Source: Apophysomyces variabilis
Taxonomy: Eukaryota; Mucoromycota; Mucoromycetes; Mucorales; Mucoraceae
NCBI GenBank assembly: GCA_002749535.1
Contig: MZZL01000138.1
Location: forward strand, 310,001-374,000
DNA length: 64,000 nt
Direction: 5' to 3'
Shown: piece by piece, positions 59,720 through 64,000 of the stretch
Layout of the letters: each line of letters starts with the position of its first letter
Numbering within the stretch: position 1 is the stretch's first letter
The notes under the pieces: model-generated
What the model saw: the letters and a program-made list of their open reading frames with translations, nothing else
Told to the model about the DNA's origin: nothing
Database searches by the model: none
Position numbers and translations under genes: made by a program

Positions 59720-61805
59720 TTGTTTTTTGCTTTCCCTTTTTTGGGTTTACACAAATTGTGGCCAATCAAATTTGAGAGCTATGCAAAAACGCTTTTTTGA
59801 ATAATTACGTTGAAAAAAAATGCTCTCTGTTTAAGCTTGACATAATAGAGTCGTTCCTTTTCTTTTTGACTTATATTAATGCAGTACTTTATCCCCAAAA
59901 AATTGAAGTCGCATGTAGCAAATTCACTTGGCGCATTTTGGAAACTGGGCTTGACGCTAACAAATCGTATTAATTGTCTTTTGATAAGAGTTTGAATTGA
60001 ACACTTTTACATAGCTGTCAGAAAACTGATGACACCATACCCATCTCCCCGCCAGGTGAATGCCAGATGCATATATAAATTTCAGTCGGTGAGTAATAGA
60101 AGGAAAATTAACACTAATTCAATGACGCTTGACTCCTGGATCCTTTTCTGTCTTTTTGCTTGCTGCCTCTCAAATCGCCTTAAAGGAGCTCGGGACGATT
60201 CTGGTCTTTCTTTTTCTCGTCCTTGAGATTCTGGGTGGTTCAACCATTGTCTCCGTTCGGCTAGTTTTTCTCCGACTTCGTACAGAGCGAGTGATCGTTG
60301 TTGTCTTTTCTTCTCTTGGATGTACACGCGCAGGATAATAATTGGAAGATGGCGCCATAAGGCAAAAGAATATAAAAAGTTTGGCCTGCACTGAGTCTCG
60401 AGTTTTGAGATAAGAGAGTGGATTTCTTCACGCGATGGATAATTTAACAGTTTTAGATATATTCTCTTTTTGCTTTATAGCGTCCTGAAGACATAAAGAG
60501 TTTAAAATTTTGTCAATTCACGGAAGCAAAGCAATATCGACTTTTGATTAAACAAGATTGAGTTTATTCAGTGGTTCGAATGAGCGCAAAAATAATAAAT
60601 GTGTTCGGCAGGGCTAGATCAATTTCATAAGATGTGCAAGCTAAGAGAAAACTTATTATGGGCTCAAATGAAAGAAAGTTAGGGGGTATGGAAAATATCG
60701 GGGAAGGGCGCGAGTATCAAAAAAGCTCTTTTACAACGATGAAGCGGGCGACAGCAGGCTGGAAAAGGACTCTTATGCAACGTATAGCTTTTGAGGAGAT
60801 GTCGATATCTATTAGGCATGTGGATTGAATAGACAGGTTGTATTGAAGGAAATAGATTCGACAGACTTGGCGTTTAGGGAAACTGGAACCAATCATCTCA
60901 AGAAGTGAAGCGTTGTGTTGTTTGAGCCTACTAATTTCAATCTTGGCAACAGCGAGTTCTGCTTTTGACTGTTTGATAGTGGGCATGGGGAGAGCTCAAG
61001 GATATGGATTCACATTGCAAACGAGGTAAAGCTGTATCTAAGCTGTATCTAAGCGGTATCTAGGCAGAAAAAGGGCGACATTGATTTTTTTTTTCATTTG
61101 TTGTGACAATAGAAATCATCACCCGTATAGCTTTTGTTGGCTTTCATTATATCTCTCATTCTCAATTGCCGACCTTTCGATTCCCCCGCGGCAGCACACA
61201 AAGTAACTAAATCTACTGTACTTGTAGTATGAATAATTTGATTTATGATCTCTGTAGCGGGCATGGGCTTTTGGATAACTGAAAGTGAATGTTAGACAAA
61301 GCATTTTGCTGTGTACACTTTTCCCGACCATGCTCCAGTACTAGTCTTTTTGTTGTTTGCCATTGTCGATCTTAACTATGGAAATGGTATTTCTACCTTG
61401 GTGGCTAGCATGCTTTAATTTGACAAAAGCGTAGCTGGAAACGATAACACGGTGGCAAATTTGGTCTGTGTCTTGATTGCCTCCTTTATGGTGTGGCTTC
61501 TTCAGCTGTTGTGAAGACGAGGAAAGTAATGCATCCACCCAAAAATCCCATAGTATAGCACATTCTTCGGTATCCCACAGCCCTCTAATTGTTCCAGCAT
61601 ATCCTTTAAGCAAGAATAAAAATATTGGGCTAGTTTCATTTCAAGTTAAGCTCATATAGTGCAAAGTTAAGATTAACAATGTCTTTATAAGTAATAAATA
61701 AAGAATAATAAAATAAATAAGTGGATAGTAAACTAAAGGCTGCGGATTACTTGTGCATGATTGGATTAGCTATGTCAAATAGCCATTGCTTCGGGTTGCA
61801 AATCA
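59720..61805. other. Intergenic, no firm gene
   Basis: About 2.1 kb. Several short frames on both strands (60082-60391, 60717-60986, 61341-61613) without domains. A direct repeat AAGCTGTATCTAAGC occurs twice at about 61029-61053. See the separate low-confidence entry at 60864-60986. Confidence 0.4.
60864..60986 (-). CDS. Possible exon encoding a short coiled coil
   Basis: From an ATG at 60986 the minus strand reads SKAELAVAKIEISRLKQHNA, then SLLEMIGSSFPKRQ: a heptad-like helix with hydrophobic residues spaced as in a coiled coil. GTCTGT follows as a possible donor, with TAATAG about 60 bases later as a possible acceptor. No family recognised; it could be chance. Confidence 0.25.
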
Positions 61806-63099
61806 TCAAGCTTTGTCAACGCAGCCGCCGACGTGGATATCAAAGTATGTGAGGTGGTCTGGCACATTGGTATAAGGAACAATCGAATTAGAGCAATGGC
61901 GGTTATCCAACTCCTTGTCGTCGCAGATATCTGTTAAAGACAGAGTAAGTTAACTATACCAGCGCTTTACTACTAAATAAACACTTACGAACTGTGCCTA
62001 TATCATCTTTAACCCAAAGCTCCACTCCAGGGTGAAGGAAGCCAAATGCTTGCGGAGGAAGATGAGGAACAACTAATTTTCAAACGCTCTTTTAGTGACC
62101 GGATACAACCATAGTAATTCGGAATTTACCATCATGCCCATTGATCGTGCGTTGCAGTTTGATGCCGGTTCCAGCAAAATAGTAGGCAAATTCAGGATTG
62201 CCAACGCGAGGACCGCCTAATTAAACGGTGAGATTTACATGAGAAAACGAATATTGCTCATACCATATGTGTAGATGCTTAGGTTATTTTTGCTGAATCG
62301 TGTATCACGTTGGTACAGATCTAGAGCAGCCAGGATAGCCAGGGCTCCACCAAGGGAATGGCCAGTAACGACAACCTTGTATTTTGGATATTTATCCAAC
62401 TGTTTTCGCATTTCCATAACGACATGCTCTGCAACTTCTTTATATGCTTTGTAAAAGCCGGTGTGGACCTTGGCACCAGATACTGGGGTATATTGAGCGA
62501 GAAGAAATTGGAAGTCCTGGAATTATTGCGTTAAAACTGATTTTGAAAGGCATATGGAGCAGGAAACAATTACTTACAGCAGCAAAATTACGAAGAGAGC
62601 TTGTGCCTCTGAAGACGAGATTGATCTGCTTTTTTTTATCACTTCGGATAATATAGCCGGTAGTGTGATAGGTACGGGAAGAAAATGCAGTGACAATCTT
62701 TGCATCAGGCACAGTACTAGCACAATTCTTACAATGCCACTTTCCACCTGGTGCAACCGAAGGGCAGTAAGCATTGCTTGACAAGTAAGTGTAATGGGTC
62801 AGTTCTTTGACGTGGTTTGCTGTTGCAGTTGCAAAAAGGCTCCGTGCTTCTAAGGCATCTGGAAACGCAGTGGCGTTCAGTGCCATACCTCCTTTTTGTT
62901 GGATATGAGGAGGGAGTTTCCCGTTCTTTTGCATCGCTCTTCGTTCAGCTTCCAGATCAGCCTTGGGAAACCGAGCAGGAAGTGCAGTACGTTCCGCAAT
63001 AATTGGAGGGAGAACATCTTTCACCGGAGCTGCCACACCTGGGGTAGCAAGGAGAGAGAAACCAAACGCAATGGCGGACAGAAGGATAGTGGCTTTCAT
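61806..63099 (-). CDS. Secreted triacylglycerol lipase (class 3, Rhizomucor/Rhizopus type)
   Basis: Extracellular alpha/beta-hydrolase of about 355 residues in five exons. Signal peptide LLSAIAFGFSLLATPGVAA, then a propeptide of roughly 70 residues, then the mature enzyme from about LFATATANHVKELTHYTYLS. Catalytic triad visible: Ser in VVTGHSLGGALAI, Asp in GHDVVPHLPPQAFG and His in VPDHLTYF. Cysteines match the three disulfides of Rhizomucor miehei lipase: HCKNC, ICDDKELDNRHC, and YC near the mature start with GGC at the C-terminus. VFRGTSSLRN begins the lid region. Total size matches the 363-residue precursor of that enzyme. It hydrolyses long-chain triglycerides outside the cell. A TATA-like element precedes it. 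Confidence 0.94.
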
Positions 63100-64000
63100 C
63101 TACGATTAACGGAACGTGGACTGCAACTTCACAGGTATTGCAATTCCTCGTTAGAAAATAATGCTTTTTATAATCTCACACTTCAAATCAGTAGGTCATT
63201 GGATAGCGGAAGAAGCGCTTAACGTCGACCGTAATAAACTAACAATGGTGTTCATGTGCATGGATAATTTCCATATTTCGTACTACTTGGCACTTTTGAA
63301 CGCGCTAACTTTTTGTTGCAAGCAACTTGACGCGACAAAATAGAAAAGCCATTCCTGTGATTCAAATTCATTGAACGATCATGTCGCACAACATGTATAA
63401 CATTGTACAACAACTCCAATTGCTGCCATTCCATCTTCAATTGGTCTAGCGCGAAATACCTGTTTCCAAAAGCTAAAAATCTACTGACCGCAAGGGAACA
63501 AGGGCAAAAAGGGGCTAAAAATCTCAATTGCCGTAGGATCTATGCAAGAAGTATGAACATACTTTAGACGTTATCTCTAAAGAAGAAATACACCAAAAAA
63601 TGGCGTTTTACGTAAACTTATCTATTACCCCATTCTGTTTGCGTCAAAATTTCGGAGTTAGAATTCCCGATCGTCGGTGTCCCTGATGTACTACCACACT
63701 CCGAGTCAGATATACTCGCAACTCTAATTTAACCTCGTCTGTTTGTGCGACAGCGGAGTGACGCTGTACGATCGTATTGATCAGCGATCACGAACTGTTT
63801 CATTTTTATTAACCACGAGGAGACAGGAATCCTGTTCCGACACTATATACCCGCCTCTTCCTTTCCAGGCCAGTTGTCCGGATGTTGTATATAATAGGAC
63901 AACTCAATATTGTCAATAATTAATGTAAAAGTGTAAACATAAAATGTCCCTAGTCAGTAGTTGAATCCTTAACTTCTATATCCTTAACACATAAAAGTAC
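63100..64000. other. Upstream region of the lipase gene, no other gene seen
   Basis: Contains the probable lipase promoter. ORFs here (for example 63252-63527 minus) have no family resemblance. Confidence 0.45.
63164..63173 (-). promoter_or_regulatory. TATA-like element of the lipase gene
   Basis: On the minus strand TATAAAAAGC lies about 65 bases before the lipase ATG, a normal TATA spacing in fungi. Confidence 0.45.

Overview
The window reads as nuclear DNA of an early-diverging filamentous fungus, most likely a Mucorales-type Mucoromycota. Nearly every gene is split by short (about 50-100 nt) GT-AG introns. Intergenic DNA is AT-rich, there are eukaryotic housekeeping genes (proteasome, RNA polymerase II, Arp2/3, CHERP), and the secreted lipase has the Rhizomucor/Rhizopus layout. 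Species assignment is inference; no rRNA or other marker is present.

Left part (1-25 kb), gene-dense: a CHERP-like splicing factor (-, cut by the window edge), a DUF202 membrane protein, proteasome beta1 (PRE3), transketolase, an ERG26-like 3beta-hydroxysteroid dehydrogenase, RPB3 (-), a membrane RING-H2 ligase, an OB-fold/zinc-ribbon protein, a proline-rich ORF, a decayed Fanzor (eukaryotic TnpB-like) gene, RPS19, a disordered protein, a tiny membrane ORF and a PAK/STE20-type kinase.

Middle (25-41 kb), the accessory part: a probable DIRS-type retroelement scrap, a mitochondrial Obg-like ATPase (YLF2/OLA1 type), a 3 kb repeat block with an inverted-repeat element, tRNA-Thr(AGT), and a second, better preserved Fanzor-like gene with N-terminal zinc knuckles. 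It is followed by about 3 kb with no recognisable gene.

Right part (41-64 kb): an EF-hand mitochondrial carrier, ARPC1 (-), two kynurenine 3-monooxygenase paralogs on either side of a C2H2 zinc-finger gene (-), a RhoGEF with DH, PH-like and CNH regions, a second copy of the 1 kb repeat again just upstream of a tRNA-Thr (TGT), and a secreted class-3 lipase (-).

The genes do not form one pathway. The points of most interest are the two divergent Fanzor-type RNA-guided nuclease relatives on the same strand, and a dispersed repeat that sits 5' of two different tRNA-Thr genes in the same orientation, with copy differences concentrated at CpG sites. Start codons and splice sites were assigned by eye from reading-frame continuity and family conservation, so exon ends may be off by a few bases in places.
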